Assembly: GCF_000368825.1 (NCBI RefSeq)
Contig: NZ_KB849717.1
Location: 62,001 to 126,000, forward strand
DNA length: 64,000 bases
From: Acinetobacter ursingii DSM 16037 = CIP 107286
GTDB lineage: Bacteria > Pseudomonadota > Gammaproteobacteria > Pseudomonadales > Moraxellaceae
Reading direction: 5' to 3'
The notes beneath the pieces are model-generated. The model worked only from the letters and a program-made list of their open reading frames with translations, ran no database searches and was not told the DNA's origin. A program made the translations under genes and the position numbers. Below are positions 26,345 to 35,403 of this stretch, in pieces (the stretch's first letter is position 1; every line of letters begins with the position of its first letter).

Positions 26345-29107
26345 TTATTGCCAGCCATAACGACGAATATAAATACCTTTTATCCATTGAGTCACACACA
26401 TATAAGCCAATAAAATACAAGGTAAATATAGAAAATACGTCAATGGTAAAGCTTCTAGTTTAAAGTAATGTGCCAAAGGCCCCATTGGTAAAAATATTCC
26501 AATTGCACTAATGATCATCGTCATGACTACCAACGGTGTTGCAGCACAGCTTTGAATAAACGGAATTTTTTTGGTTCGAATCATATGAACGATTAAAGTT
26601 TGAGTCAGTAGCCCCACAACGAACCAGCCAGACTGAAACAAGCTTTGTTGGGCTGGTGTATTCGCATCAAATACGAACCACATCATGCCAAAAGTCAAAA
26701 TATCAAAAATAGAACTGATTGGCCCGAAAACCACCATAAAACGCCCAACTTCTGATGGCTGCCAGCGTTGAGGTTTTTCAAGCTGCTCTTCATCTACATG
26801 ATCAAACGGAATGGCAATTTGTGAGACATCATAAAGTAAGTTCTGTACAAGCAAATGAATTGGCAGCATAGGCAAAAATGGAATAAATGCACTAGCTACT
26901 AATACCGAAAAAACATTACCAAAATTTGAACTGGCCGTCATTTTGATATATTTGAGCATATTGGCAAAGGTTCGACGACCTTCAATGACACCATTTTCAA
27001 GTACCATCAGACTTTTTTCGAGAAGAATTAAATCTGCTGACTCTTTGGCAATATCAACAGCCGAATCTACAGAAATCCCAATATCCGCCGCACGAATCGC
27101 TGCCGCATCGTTAATCCCATCACCGAGAAAACCAACCACATGGCCATTTGCCTTAAGTTGCTCAACGATTCGTTCTTTATGAATTGGACTTAATTTGGCA
27201 AAGATAGTGTATTCTTCTACGACAAGTTTTAAATCTTCGTCAGATAATGTCTCAACCATTCCACCCAATAAAACCTTTTCATGAGGAATACCAATTTCTT
27301 GACATATTTTTTGGGTCACAAATTCATTATCCCCAGTCAGTACTTTTACACTAACACCATGCGCATGTAATTGTTGTATGGCAGGTCGAGCAGATTCTTT
27401 AGGTGGATCCAAGAAAGTGATATAACCAGCCAAAATTAGGTCGCTCTCGTCTTTGACTGAAAAGTTTTCGCAGATACCATCAAAGTCACGATAAGCTACA
27501 GCCACAACGCGTAGACCTTCACGATTATAATGTTGCGTAATTTCTTCAATCTCTTTACGAAGTTGGGCAGTTAACTCTTTGATCTCTCCTTTAATTTCAA
27601 TATGAGTACAGACCTTGATCATTTCCTCGACAGCACCTTTGGTCACCATACGAATCTGGGATTGAGGAGTACGTACGATTACTGACATACGGCGGCGTTC
27701 AAAATCAAATGGAACTTCATCAAGCTTTTTAAAACGTAGCTTTTCAAACTTCATATCTTGATCAACAGCTTCAAGTACAGCTACATCCAACAAGTTCTTG
27801 AGTCCCGTTTGATAATAGCTATTTAAAAAAGCCAGCATCAGCACTGTATGTGATTTTTTTCCTAATACGTCGACGTGATGTGATAGAAAAATTTTATCTT
27901 GTGTCAGCGTTCCTGTTTTATCGGTACATAGCACATCCATCGCACCAAAATTTTGAATGGCATCCAGACGTTTCACTATTACTTTTTTTCTGGATAAAAA
28001 TACCGCACCTTTCGCAAGTGTTGAGGTCACAATCATCGGGAGCATTTCTGGTGTTAAACCCACCGCAACGGACAGGGCAAATAATACTGCCTCACCCCAA
28101 TCTCCTTTGGTGAACCCATTAATGAATAAAACAATAGGTGCCATAATCAACATAAACCGAATCAGTAACCAACTGATTTTATTCACGCCTAGCTGAAATG
28201 AAGTCACGCTGCGATCGGTTGCAGTAACCCGGTGTGCCAATGCACCAAAATAAGTTTGAATACCTGTATTAAGCACGACAGCTTTTGCCGTACCTGAGAC
28301 CACATTGGTTCCCATAAAGACTAAATTATCAAGTTCTAATGGGCTATTTACATCCATACTATGTTGTAATGCATATTTTTCTACAGGCATAGATTCTCCA
28401 GTCATGGCTGCCTGTGAGACAAATAAATCTTTTGCCGAAAGAATTCGACAGTCAGCAGGAATCATATCTCCCGCAGAAAGCAAGATAATATCGCCTGGAA
28501 CCAGATATTGGATGGGTATTTCAAACTGAATCTCTTTAAGCTGTTTTACTTTCGCCCCATATCGCTGTTGCAGCAAACTCAAATCTGAATAATTAATCTT
28601 ACGACGCAACACCATGGCCGTATTCGTGACCATAGCTTTGAGCGACTCAGCGGCTTTGTTTGACTTAGACTCTTGCCAATATCGCAAAAATGTTGAAAGC
28701 AATACCATGATGCTAATAATGACTGACCCAGTTAGATCATCTGTGAGGAATGCGACAACAGCCAAAAGACTCAGTAATACATTAAAAGGATTACGATAGC
28801 AGTACCACAGATGTTGCCACCACGTTAACGGTTTTTCCTGTGCAACCTCATTAAGTCCAACTTTAAGCTGCTGCTCTTGTGCTTCAACTTCAGTTAAACC
28901 CTCTTCATGCGAAGATAAAGTATTTAAGAGTGCTTCACTTTCAAGTGTTGAATAATGTCTTAATTGCACTGCCAGAGTTTGCCCAATTTCTTTGGCATAA
29001 CTAGATTGATGCAATTCTTTAAAAGAACTATTTCGAATAAAGAAACGTTTTAAATGAAAAGTTTCCAGAAAACGTGTAAATAGACGTTGCCATAGATCAT
29101 ATTTCAT
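26345..29107 (-). CDS. mgtA: Magnesium-translocating P-type ATPase MgtA/MgtB
   Basis: P3B-type ATPase that imports Mg2+ across the inner membrane. The 920-aa protein has the phosphorylation motif DKTGTLTQD near residue 400, the TGES actuator motif (AAMTGESMPVEKY), the nucleotide-binding region, KVLTGDNEFVT, GDGINDAAAIRAADIGIS and three pairs of C-terminal helices. These are hallmarks of MgtA/MgtB. It is flanked by a secreted protein gene upstream and an mgtC-like gene 10 bp downstream, all behind the structured leader at 30014-30136. Low-Mg2+ induction is expected. Confidence 0.95.
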   Translation of the reverse strand: MKYDLWQRLFTRFLETFHLKRFFIRNSSFKELHQSSYAKEIGQTLAVQLRHYSTLESEALLNTLSSHEEGLTEVEAQEQQLKVGLNEVAQEKPLTWWQHLWYCYRNPFNVLLSLLAVVAFLTDDLTGSVIISIMVLLSTFLRYWQESKSNKAAESLKAMVTNTAMVLRRKINYSDLSLLQQRYGAKVKQLKEIQFEIPIQYLVPGDIILLSAGDMIPADCRILSAKDLFVSQAAMTGESMPVEKYALQHSMDVNSPLELDNLVFMGTNVVSGTAKAVVLNTGIQTYFGALAHRVTATDRSVTSFQLGVNKISWLLIRFMLIMAPIVLFINGFTKGDWGEAVLFALSVAVGLTPEMLPMIVTSTLAKGAVFLSRKKVIVKRLDAIQNFGAMDVLCTDKTGTLTQDKIFLSHHVDVLGKKSHTVLMLAFLNSYYQTGLKNLLDVAVLEAVDQDMKFEKLRFKKLDEVPFDFERRRMSVIVRTPQSQIRMVTKGAVEEMIKVCTHIEIKGEIKELTAQLRKEIEEITQHYNREGLRVVAVAYRDFDGICENFSVKDESDLILAGYITFLDPPKESARPAIQQLHAHGVSVKVLTGDNEFVTQKICQEIGIPHEKVLLGGMVETLSDEDLKLVVEEYTIFAKLSPIHKERIVEQLKANGHVVGFLGDGINDAAAIRAADIGISVDSAVDIAKESADLILLEKSLMVLENGVIEGRRTFANMLKYIKMTASSNFGNVFSVLVASAFIPFLPMLPIHLLVQNLLYDVSQIAIPFDHVDEEQLEKPQRWQPSEVGRFMVVFGPISSIFDILTFGMMWFVFDANTPAQQSLFQSGWFVVGLLTQTLIVHMIRTKKIPFIQSCAATPLVVMTMIISAIGIFLPMGPLAHYFKLEALPLTYFLYLPCILLAYMCVTQWIKGIYIRRYGWQ

Positions 29108-29218
29108 GTAGAGATCTCCTTTTTTTCAGGCATACGAAGCTGCACTCTATTTAGATGAATAAAGTGGATTTGCAATAAATGATTTAGAAAATAAGTGCTT
29201 TGGTTCTAAATAATCAGA

Positions 29219-29911
29219 TTAGGGCGTAAAGCTTAAGCCAAAGCCAAACCATCGCTCTCGAAAAGTATTTAAGCGCTGTCCAATGGACGCTTCAAAAGTC
29301 AAAATATTAGGAAGGATAGAATAATGAATAGCACCTTGTAACAAAGGCGCATGTTGATCTTGGTTATAAGTTTCAACACTAACACTTGTTTTTGGAGTTA
29401 AAGCAAGGTTAGATGCCAAACTCCAGCGCAGTAAATTCAAGTTTCGTGGTGAATATTGATAACCAATATTACTATCTATATGCAGAGAATTATTAAGATA
29501 AACTAAAGAAAAAGGAATGTTAAGAAACCACTGAATGGACTCTTTATCTTTTTCATTCTGCTGGGAAACTTGAAGGCTGGCAGCCATTCCCCATTGACTC
29601 ATCGGTTGGATCACACCTTTAACTTGAGCGAACCATTGCCCTTTTCCCGCATCAACAAATTGGTCAGTATAAGAAATCGAACTTTCAACCCCCTCAATGA
29701 ACTGGCAAGCCGTATTTAATTGATAGCTTGCCTGTGAAACTGACGGGCGAGTTACAGCGGATTCCAACTGGCAATGTTTTGCAGACACAATGTCTGCATC
29801 GTCTGTATTCAACAATGGATCTGCTTTGGCATATTGTGACAGCAACATACAAATCCAGATGCAAAAGCATTGAATACTATAGAGTTTTAAAATTGAAGCA
29901 TGTAACCACAT
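29219..29911 (-). CDS. Hypothetical secreted, beta-strand-rich envelope protein
   Basis: A 230-aa protein with an N-terminal hydrophobic signal (about residues 1-30, cleavage likely after QYAKA). The mature part has repeated alternating polar/hydrophobic strands (WFAQVKGVIQPMSQWGMAAS, FEASIGQRLNTFRERWFGFG) and ends in SFTP, resembling an outer-membrane beta-barrel. I do not recognise a named family. The ATG at 29911 is preferred because GGGAG lies 6 nt upstream; an ATG at 29926 would put that site inside the gene. First gene after the structured leader and 111 bp before mgtA, so a part in divalent-cation uptake is plausible. Confidence 0.7.
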   Translation of the reverse strand: MWLHASILKLYSIQCFCIWICMLLSQYAKADPLLNTDDADIVSAKHCQLESAVTRPSVSQASYQLNTACQFIEGVESSISYTDQFVDAGKGQWFAQVKGVIQPMSQWGMAASLQVSQQNEKDKESIQWFLNIPFSLVYLNNSLHIDSNIGYQYSPRNLNLLRWSLASNLALTPKTSVSVETYNQDQHAPLLQGAIHYSILPNILTFEASIGQRLNTFRERWFGFGLSFTP

Positions 29912-30013
29912 TAGCTTCTCCCACATTTTAGAAGGAGTCTAAGCAGGCAGTATTACGCCCGAATGAAAATTCAGCGTGATTCAATATAGATATGGATATA
30001 AATGTAATGACAA

Positions 30014-30136
30014 ACTATCTCATTGCAAGATAGTCGCCCTAAGTAGTGACTTTTCTTGCTCAGATGACAGTATGCATAACCAATTTACAGCATAACCTCG
30101 AACAACTTCCCACTTAGGGTCTCCTCATATTAAATT
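30014..30136 (-). promoter_or_regulatory. Structured 5' leader RNA of the Mg2+ transport operon (candidate riboswitch)
   Basis: Starting about 10 nt after the predicted transcription start, minus-strand RNA would form a long-range stem CCCTAAGT/ACTTAGGG (30112-30119 with 30037-30044, 8 bp perfect) enclosing about 67 nt. Inside are two GTTATGC copies (complements of 30074-30080 and 30090-30096) and a GCATAC that could pair with either. A second hairpin (30014-30034, 7-bp perfect stem, 7-nt loop) follows. Roughly 100 nt later the first gene's GGGAG site could pair with CTCC upstream. It does not match the M-box, yybP-ykoY or Cobalamin consensus as I know them. Its function as an ion sensor is inferred from position. 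Confidence 0.55.
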
Positions 30137-30143
30137 TGGCTGT

Positions 30144-30171
30144 ATTATATTTAGATTTTCTTAATTTACAA
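30144..30171 (-). promoter_or_regulatory. Sigma-70 promoter of the Mg2+ transport operon
   Basis: On the minus strand, -35 TTGTAA (30171-30166) and a perfect -10 TATAAT (30149-30144) are 16 bp apart. Initiation is expected near 30136, leaving an unusually long untranslated leader of about 225 nt before the ATG at 29911. Confidence 0.75.
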
Positions 30172-30234
30172 GTCCTTTTAGTGCAACTTTTTACAGATAA
30201 AATACAATTACTGTAAAAACATCATCTGCATCGA

Positions 30235-30678
30235 TTAAAGTTCTTTGACCACGACTGTTTTCGCCATTTTATCGTGCCAACCCTGTTTTTTTGAATCAAA
30301 TGCAATCCAGATGAATCCGAGCATAAAAACCAAAGTAGATGGTATATATCCGATATAACGAATAATCGACTGACCTAAAGTCAGTTTATCACCCGTTTTT
30401 TCATCTAGCACCTTTAAACGCATCAAACGCTTGCCAGGTGTTCCACCTAAATATAACCAAAAGAGAATCGTGTATAAAAATGGGAAAATATAATTGACTA
30501 GAATATCAAACCATAGCGAAGCTTTTTGATCAGCCAAACCTGTAGAAAAAACCAGATCATAATTCCCTTGATAAAAAATCCATGCTGAAGGTATGATAGC
30601 TAACATCATAATCAGTGTATCAATAATCGAAGCGCCACAACGTATCCAAAAGCCTGCGTATTCATATTTATAAGACAT
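30235..30678 (-). CDS. RDD-family membrane protein
   Basis: A 147-aa inner-membrane protein with three hydrophobic segments. The RDD signature is in YAGFWIRCGASIIDTLIMML (Arg and Asp residues in helix 1) and LYLGGTPGKRLMRLKVLD in the middle, which is the GxxPGK block typical of the family. Some RDD proteins are Na+/H+ antiporters or protein-quality factors, but the role here is unknown. It stands alone, read toward the Mg2+ operon leader. Confidence 0.88.
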   Translation of the reverse strand: MSYKYEYAGFWIRCGASIIDTLIMMLAIIPSAWIFYQGNYDLVFSTGLADQKASLWFDILVNYIFPFLYTILFWLYLGGTPGKRLMRLKVLDEKTGDKLTLGQSIIRYIGYIPSTLVFMLGFIWIAFDSKKQGWHDKMAKTVVVKEL

Positions 30679-30958
30679 GTTTTCCTCTCATTGTTGTTAT
30701 CAAGGCAGTATTTTTAATTAAACACTATCATTGATTTTATCCTAATCTAAAAAAGTGAAAGGCGAAATATGCAACGTCATCATCGTGCATACTATTTATT
30801 CAAACAGAAGAAACCATTTAAAATTTTTAAAATGTGATAAGTTTTATCCTATGCAGCCTATACAAATAATAATAATTTTTAGAAACACAATCTTCTGATA
30901 CTGTGTTAGCCTAAAAGCATAAAAGATTTTTAGAAACAATAAATTAAGAGGAAATATT
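30679..30958. other. AT-rich divergent promoter region of RDD and universal stress genes
   Basis: No gene seen. ATTTTTAGAAACA occurs exactly at 30875-30887 and at 30926-30938 (51 bp apart, same strand), upstream of the universal stress gene. The later copy is 22 bp before its ATG, so it could be a protein site at the promoter or in the leader. Confidence 0.45.
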
Positions 30959-31402
30959 ATGTCTTATCATCGTATCTTGGTTCCAGTCGATGACTCACCT
31001 CTTTCAGATGCAGCAGTGAAACATGCTGTAGATGTTGCGAAAGCATTTAATAGTAGTGTAACGGTAATGAGTGTGGTTGCCGTTGATCCTTTTGTCGGCG
31101 TCGATTTTTATAAGGTTGCACCTGCGGTTACTGAACATTTGTTTGAAGCTGAAACAAATGCAGAAGCACATTTACAAAAAATAAGTAATATTTTCAGCTC
31201 CAATGGAATTGAAACAAATACCAAAATTATTAGAGAAGAACCTACAGCGATAGGAATCTTGAATATTGCAGATGAAGTGAATGCGGATTTAATTATTATG
31301 GGTTCTCATGGCCGTTCAGGTTTAAAAAAATTAGTGCTGGGTAGTGTTGCACAGAAAGTGCTTGCTGAAAGTCCTGTACCTGTTTTGATTGTCAAAGCTT
31401 AA
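30959..31402 (+). CDS. Universal stress protein (UspA family)
   Basis: Cytoplasmic single-domain Usp of 147 aa. The opening HRILVPVDDSPLSDAAVKHA and the ATP-binding signature MGSHGRSGLKKLVLGSVA (G-2x-G-9x-G-S) near residue 120 indicate an ATP-binding type. Ribosome site AAGAGGA is 6 nt before the ATG. Usp proteins assist survival under stress; the exact role is unknown. Own promoter region upstream, strong terminator downstream. Confidence 0.93.
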   Translation: MSYHRILVPVDDSPLSDAAVKHAVDVAKAFNSSVTVMSVVAVDPFVGVDFYKVAPAVTEHLFEAETNAEAHLQKISNIFSSNGIETNTKIIREEPTAIGILNIADEVNADLIIMGSHGRSGLKKLVLGSVAQKVLAESPVPVLIVKA

Positions 31403-31415
31403 CAAGCAAAAACCT

Positions 31416-31441
31416 AAAAAAACCGCTTAAGCGGTTTTTTT
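31416..31441. terminator. Bidirectional terminator after the universal stress gene
   Basis: AAAAAACCGC-TTAA-GCGGTTTTTT, perfect stem with 4-nt loop and T-run. It also serves the convergent 119-aa gene, whose stop is 2 bp away. Confidence 0.88.
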
Positions 31442-31443
31442 GT

Positions 31444-31803
31444 TTAAACGTTTTCGTCTTGGAAATATTTAAGCCAGAATGCTTCTCGACATGTCGAATT
31501 AAACTGAATGCGCTTAGGGGTGATATGCTCTAATCGATGTTGATGATCGACGACTTCATAGCTAATCCAATGCTCACGACAAGCTTCGATCTCGATGGCT
31601 GTTGCATCATGCTCTTCAATCTTGCGAATGGTAATGCCATTTTCAAACTGAAAAAGCGACATTTTTCCAATAACTTGAATATCACCATCAAACCATTGTT
31701 TTATTTTTTCCTCTTTATCCACTACCTGATGTTCCGAAGGTTGCTCTGGATATAGAATACTTTGAACATATTTTGAGAGATGAGACATCACACACGCAGT
31801 CAT
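31444..31803 (-). CDS. Hypothetical protein, 119 aa
   Basis: Soluble, acidic protein without signal peptide or membrane helix. Content is polar with several Glu/Lys/His (about residues 25-100). I do not recognise a domain. The start at 31803 is uncertain, since an in-frame ATG at 31788 (MSHLSKYV) is equally plausible. Stands alone between the stress gene terminator and the pepN 3' region. Codon use resembles neighbours. Confidence 0.6.
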   Translation of the reverse strand: MTACVMSHLSKYVQSILYPEQPSEHQVVDKEEKIKQWFDGDIQVIGKMSLFQFENGITIRKIEEHDATAIEIEACREHWISYEVVDHQHRLEHITPKRIQFNSTCREAFWLKYFQDENV

Positions 31804-31940
31804 GCATAAGGTGGCAACATGATACCACCAAAGTATAAAATAATGTGCTTATAAATTTACTTGCGTAGCAAAACAATCAAACGTCGTTAGAAATCTTCTT
31901 TATGACTAAACATTTTCTCACTTTTCAGGGAAAGCAGTAG

Positions 31941-31991
31941 TCTGCTGCATAACATTACTGCATAACCCAACTCAGTGAATTATGCAGCAGA
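31941..31991. repeat. Perfect 12-bp inverted repeat downstream of pepN
   Basis: TCTGCTGCATAA (31941-31952) and TTATGCAGCAGA (31980-31991) are perfect inverted copies 27 nt apart, with a third related CTGCATAAC in the loop. It begins 10 bp after the pepN stop. No T-run follows, so it is not a standard terminator, but could end or protect the pepN message. Confidence 0.55.
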
Positions 31992-32000
31992 TCATTTCAA

Positions 32001-34607
32001 TTAAACACTTAAAATACTATTTAAGGTTTCAGTCACATTTTTCGACTTCACACGAGACTGTAAAGCTTTTAAAGCACCTTGTACATGACTACGCTGAGGT
32101 TCAGCCAACGTGTACCAACGTGACAATACCTGTAGTAAACGTGAACCTAAAATCGGATTTTTTTCATCGAAGTATTCTGCTAAACCAATATAGTGTTCAA
32201 CACCAAAGCTCCATGCATTGACAGGATTATTACTTAATCCACCGCTGACCGCTCGTACACGGTTAGGTGTACCTAAATCGTAATCTGGATGTTTGGTCAA
32301 AGCAGCAATACTTTCAGATGTTGCACTTGGATTGGCTGCCTGTACCATAAACCATTGATCAAGCGATAAAGCTTCATCCTTATAACGATTATAAAAATCG
32401 TCTAAAGCTTGCTGTGCTTGTGGCGCATCATTCCAGACCAATACGCGTAATGCGCCCATACGTTCTGACATGTTATGGGTCTGTTGATACTGGTTGTAAG
32501 CCAACTCAAATGCCCCGACATCACCCTGACGCACCATCATACTCAGCATGATATTTTTTAAAGCACGCTCGCCCATCGCCTGAGAGAAATCATTTTGCAA
32601 AGATGGATCAAGGGATAGATAAGTTTCTTTCCAGAAAGTAGCTAATTCACGTGCCAATGTTTCCAGAACCGAGTTACGTTTTTCCTGCACTACTTGTGGT
32701 TCATAATCACGATCAATACGACTACCCAAATACCCTTCAGTTGGCACATCAAATAAACGCGAGGCGAGTAGCGGATCTTTACGCACTAAATCAGGCAGCG
32801 TATTTTTAATGGCTTGAATATAAGGTTGAACATCATGATCTTTAAGCAAAATCCGCTCAAGCAAAGTTTGACTGGCTTGCCATTGATTAAAACCACTGGT
32901 TTCATGCTGAATCAGAAATGCCAATTCATCATCGCTATAGTCAAATTCCAAGTTCACGGGTGCAGAAAAATTGCGCAACAAGGATACAACTGGTTGCTCG
33001 GCGACCTGTGTGAATTCAATAGTGGCCGTATCTTGATCAAATAGATAAACCCCATCCTGAACAGCATCAACAAATAAATCTGGAGAATGAAGCGTATATT
33101 GTTCACCTGTTTTGGCATTAAATAATGCAAGCGCGACAGGAATTGGGACTGCTTTTAGATTTGGATATTTCGGATGCGCTTTTAAACTTTGTTTAAAGTT
33201 TAATCGATAAGTTTGTTTTTGAGCATCGTACTCGGCATTGACTTGGAGTTTAGGCGTACCTGGCTGGTTATACCATGTCAGAAAATTTGATAAATCTATA
33301 CCTGAACCTGATGATAACGCATCCACCCAGTCTTCGACTGTCACGGCTTGACCATCATAACGGCGGAAATATTCATCTGTCCCTTTACGGAATTTTTCTT
33401 TTCCAAGTAAAGTCGACATCATACGGTTAATTTCCGCACCCTTTTCATAGACGGTAGCGGTATAGAAATTATTAATTTCAACAAAATGATCTGGTCTTGG
33501 TGGATGTGATAATGGACCTGCATCTTCAGGAAATTGATGTGCTTTCAACACTGCAACATCATCAATGCGTTGTACCGCCGCCGATTGTAAATCTTCTGAA
33601 AAAGACTGATCACGAAATACAGTTAAGCCTTCTTTTAAACAGAGTTGGAACCAATCACGACAAGTAATACGGTTTCCTGTCCAGTTATGAAAATACTCAT
33701 GAGCAATCACCGATTGCACGCGCATAATCGCGGCATCAGTGGTGTATTCTTCATCTGCCAATACACATGAGGTATTAAAGATGTTTAATCCTTTATTTTC
33801 CATCGCGCCCATGTTGAACTGACTCACCGCAACGATCATGTAATTATCCAGATCGTAAGCGCGGCCATAGTGTTCTTCATCCCAACGCATCGAATGTTTT
33901 AGGGCTTCCATGGCAATATGACATTTTGGAATATCTTTTTCGATCGCATAAATTTCAAGTGCAACATCACGACCTTCAGAAGTCGTGTAACGGTCTTTCA
34001 ATACCGCCAAATCACCAATCACACAGGCAAATAAATAGCTAGGTTTCTTGGTTGGATCTTGCCAAATTGCAAAATGACGATTCTCACCCACTTCACCAGT
34101 TTCAAGTAAATTACCATTGGCGAGCAATACAGGATATTTTTTATCGGCTTCAACACGAGTGATAAATTCAGCCAAAACATCTGGACGGTCTGGATAAAAG
34201 GTAATTTTACGAAACCCTTCTGGTTCATTTTGGGTGACAAACAAATCACCCGCTTTATATAAACCTTCGAGTTGCGTGTTGCTTTCAGGATGAATCATCA
34301 CTTGAGTATTTAAAATAACATCATCAGGTACGTTGGCAATGACCAACTGCTCAGAATCAAGTTGATACTGATCGGCTTGTAAACTTTGCCCATTCAATAT
34401 AATCGATTTCAACTCTAAATCACGGCCTAATAACACCAAATCCCCAGCAGTTTGACGTTTCATGACCAAGGTTGCGTCGACAATAGTGCGATCATCATAG
34501 ACCTGAATATCAAGGTTAATCGACTGCACTAAAAATGAAGGTTTTTGATAGTCTTTAAGATATACCGTTTGATCCGCCTGAACGTGTGGATTTGCCGCAA
34601 TATTCAT
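32001..34607 (-). CDS. pepN: Aminopeptidase N
   Basis: Cytoplasmic M1 zinc metallopeptidase that removes N-terminal residues, broad in specificity. At 868 aa it is close to E. coli PepN (870). The substrate-recognition motif GAMEN is near residue 267 (FNMGAMENKGLN), zinc ligands lie in HEYFHNWTGNR followed by LKEGLTVFRD (HExxH-18-E) near residue 304, and the C-terminal all-helical domain runs from about 550. Monocistronic; the 3' end is marked by the inverted repeat at 31941-31991. Confidence 0.96.
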   Translation of the reverse strand: MNIAANPHVQADQTVYLKDYQKPSFLVQSINLDIQVYDDRTIVDATLVMKRQTAGDLVLLGRDLELKSIILNGQSLQADQYQLDSEQLVIANVPDDVILNTQVMIHPESNTQLEGLYKAGDLFVTQNEPEGFRKITFYPDRPDVLAEFITRVEADKKYPVLLANGNLLETGEVGENRHFAIWQDPTKKPSYLFACVIGDLAVLKDRYTTSEGRDVALEIYAIEKDIPKCHIAMEALKHSMRWDEEHYGRAYDLDNYMIVAVSQFNMGAMENKGLNIFNTSCVLADEEYTTDAAIMRVQSVIAHEYFHNWTGNRITCRDWFQLCLKEGLTVFRDQSFSEDLQSAAVQRIDDVAVLKAHQFPEDAGPLSHPPRPDHFVEINNFYTATVYEKGAEINRMMSTLLGKEKFRKGTDEYFRRYDGQAVTVEDWVDALSSGSGIDLSNFLTWYNQPGTPKLQVNAEYDAQKQTYRLNFKQSLKAHPKYPNLKAVPIPVALALFNAKTGEQYTLHSPDLFVDAVQDGVYLFDQDTATIEFTQVAEQPVVSLLRNFSAPVNLEFDYSDDELAFLIQHETSGFNQWQASQTLLERILLKDHDVQPYIQAIKNTLPDLVRKDPLLASRLFDVPTEGYLGSRIDRDYEPQVVQEKRNSVLETLARELATFWKETYLSLDPSLQNDFSQAMGERALKNIMLSMMVRQGDVGAFELAYNQYQQTHNMSERMGALRVLVWNDAPQAQQALDDFYNRYKDEALSLDQWFMVQAANPSATSESIAALTKHPDYDLGTPNRVRAVSGGLSNNPVNAWSFGVEHYIGLAEYFDEKNPILGSRLLQVLSRWYTLAEPQRSHVQGALKALQSRVKSKNVTETLNSILSV

Positions 34608-34999
34608 ATATTTTCCTATGTCGCCACTTGTATCGTGGTATCAGTATTTATTGTGTATGAATCTGATCATACGCCAACTTAACTGAAGTGTCTGTGTTGT
34701 TTCACGTTAAAATTTACATGGGTGTAAGGCTTTGATTTTTCAATTCCCCACGAGTTAAAATTATTGATATTGCTTCATATCTTATGTAAGAACATCTGTT
34801 CAGCATTACCATAGCTATCTCACTGGTTACAGATTGACCAACAAATCTACACATGTGCTTGCATGGATTACGTCGAATTACTTTTTTTCTAAACTGCTTA
34901 CAGTTTGTGCACGTTTTTTGCTTTGTCTTAAATGACGTCATTAGTCAAAATAAAAACTCAATCTATGCTATACACAAAATAGCCGAGAGGTGACATAAG
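34608..34999. other. Intergenic region upstream of pepN and the 85-aa gene
   Basis: About 390 bp between divergent genes. A perfect TGACGTCA palindrome lies at 34933-34940. No RNA gene, repeat or strong promoter was recognised. A 75-codon frame on the minus strand (34714-34941) was considered and rejected as a gene. Confidence 0.5.
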
Positions 35000-35257
35000 A
35001 TGGAATTAACTCAACACTTGTACCGCGCTGAAAATATCAAAGCTATTCATGATTTACATGATGCAGGCGTCGCTCATAACGTGATTGCCGTATTTATGAC
35101 TGCCGAGGGTATAGACATTCAGCCACAGGATGTGACCAGTATCGTCAATACTTATGATGCGCTGGGTAAAGAAAAACTACCAAGCAAGAAAGTGAAAGCA
35201 CTTATTGCTGCCAAAAAATTAGGACAGCATGACGAGTCCTTGCCTTGCCCTGTTTAA
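35000..35257 (+). CDS. Hypothetical protein, 85 aa
   Basis: Small helical soluble protein with a strong ribosome site (AGAGGTGA, 7 nt before ATG). Sequence such as IKAIHDLHDAGVAHNVIAVF and DVTSIVNTYDALGK suggests a compact helical bundle, perhaps of helix-turn-helix size, but no family is recognised. Good codon use, own terminator downstream (35280-35312), so a real, probably conserved gene of unknown function. Confidence 0.7.
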   Translation: MELTQHLYRAENIKAIHDLHDAGVAHNVIAVFMTAEGIDIQPQDVTSIVNTYDALGKEKLPSKKVKALIAAKKLGQHDESLPCPV

Positions 35258-35279
35258 ATAAAGCAATTTTTTAGATCAA

Positions 35280-35312
35280 GAAAGCCTGAACTTTACGGAG
35301 TTTCGGCTTTTT
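35280..35312 (+). terminator. Terminator of the 85-aa gene
   Basis: AAAGCCTGAACT / AGTTTCGGCTTT stem with one mismatch and 6-nt loop, followed by TTT. Confidence 0.75.
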
Positions 35313-35403
35313 CATTTGATGGAGTTTCAATTATTCCAGTTTCCCCTGACCATTCGGCTCAGAGCAAGCTATAATCTTCTTTTTACTCACGTATAATTTT
35401 CGC

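Larger units (their letters stand above)
29927..30234. other. Intergenic region between the Mg2+ operon and the RDD gene
   Basis: No credible gene. It holds the operon promoter and leader RNA described separately. Only very short start-to-stop frames (four to five codons, such as ATG-AGG-AGA-CCC-TAA starting at 30128) occur in the leader; whether any is translated is not known. Confidence 0.7.

Noticed and set aside
31941-31991. Xer/dif recombination site
   Set aside because: The arms TCTGCTGCATAA do not match dif or pdif half-sites and are too far apart.
34714-34941. A 75-codon minus-strand frame upstream of pepN with several cysteines
   Set aside because: No ribosome site, composition unlike neighbours, and it lies in a divergent promoter region; probably chance.
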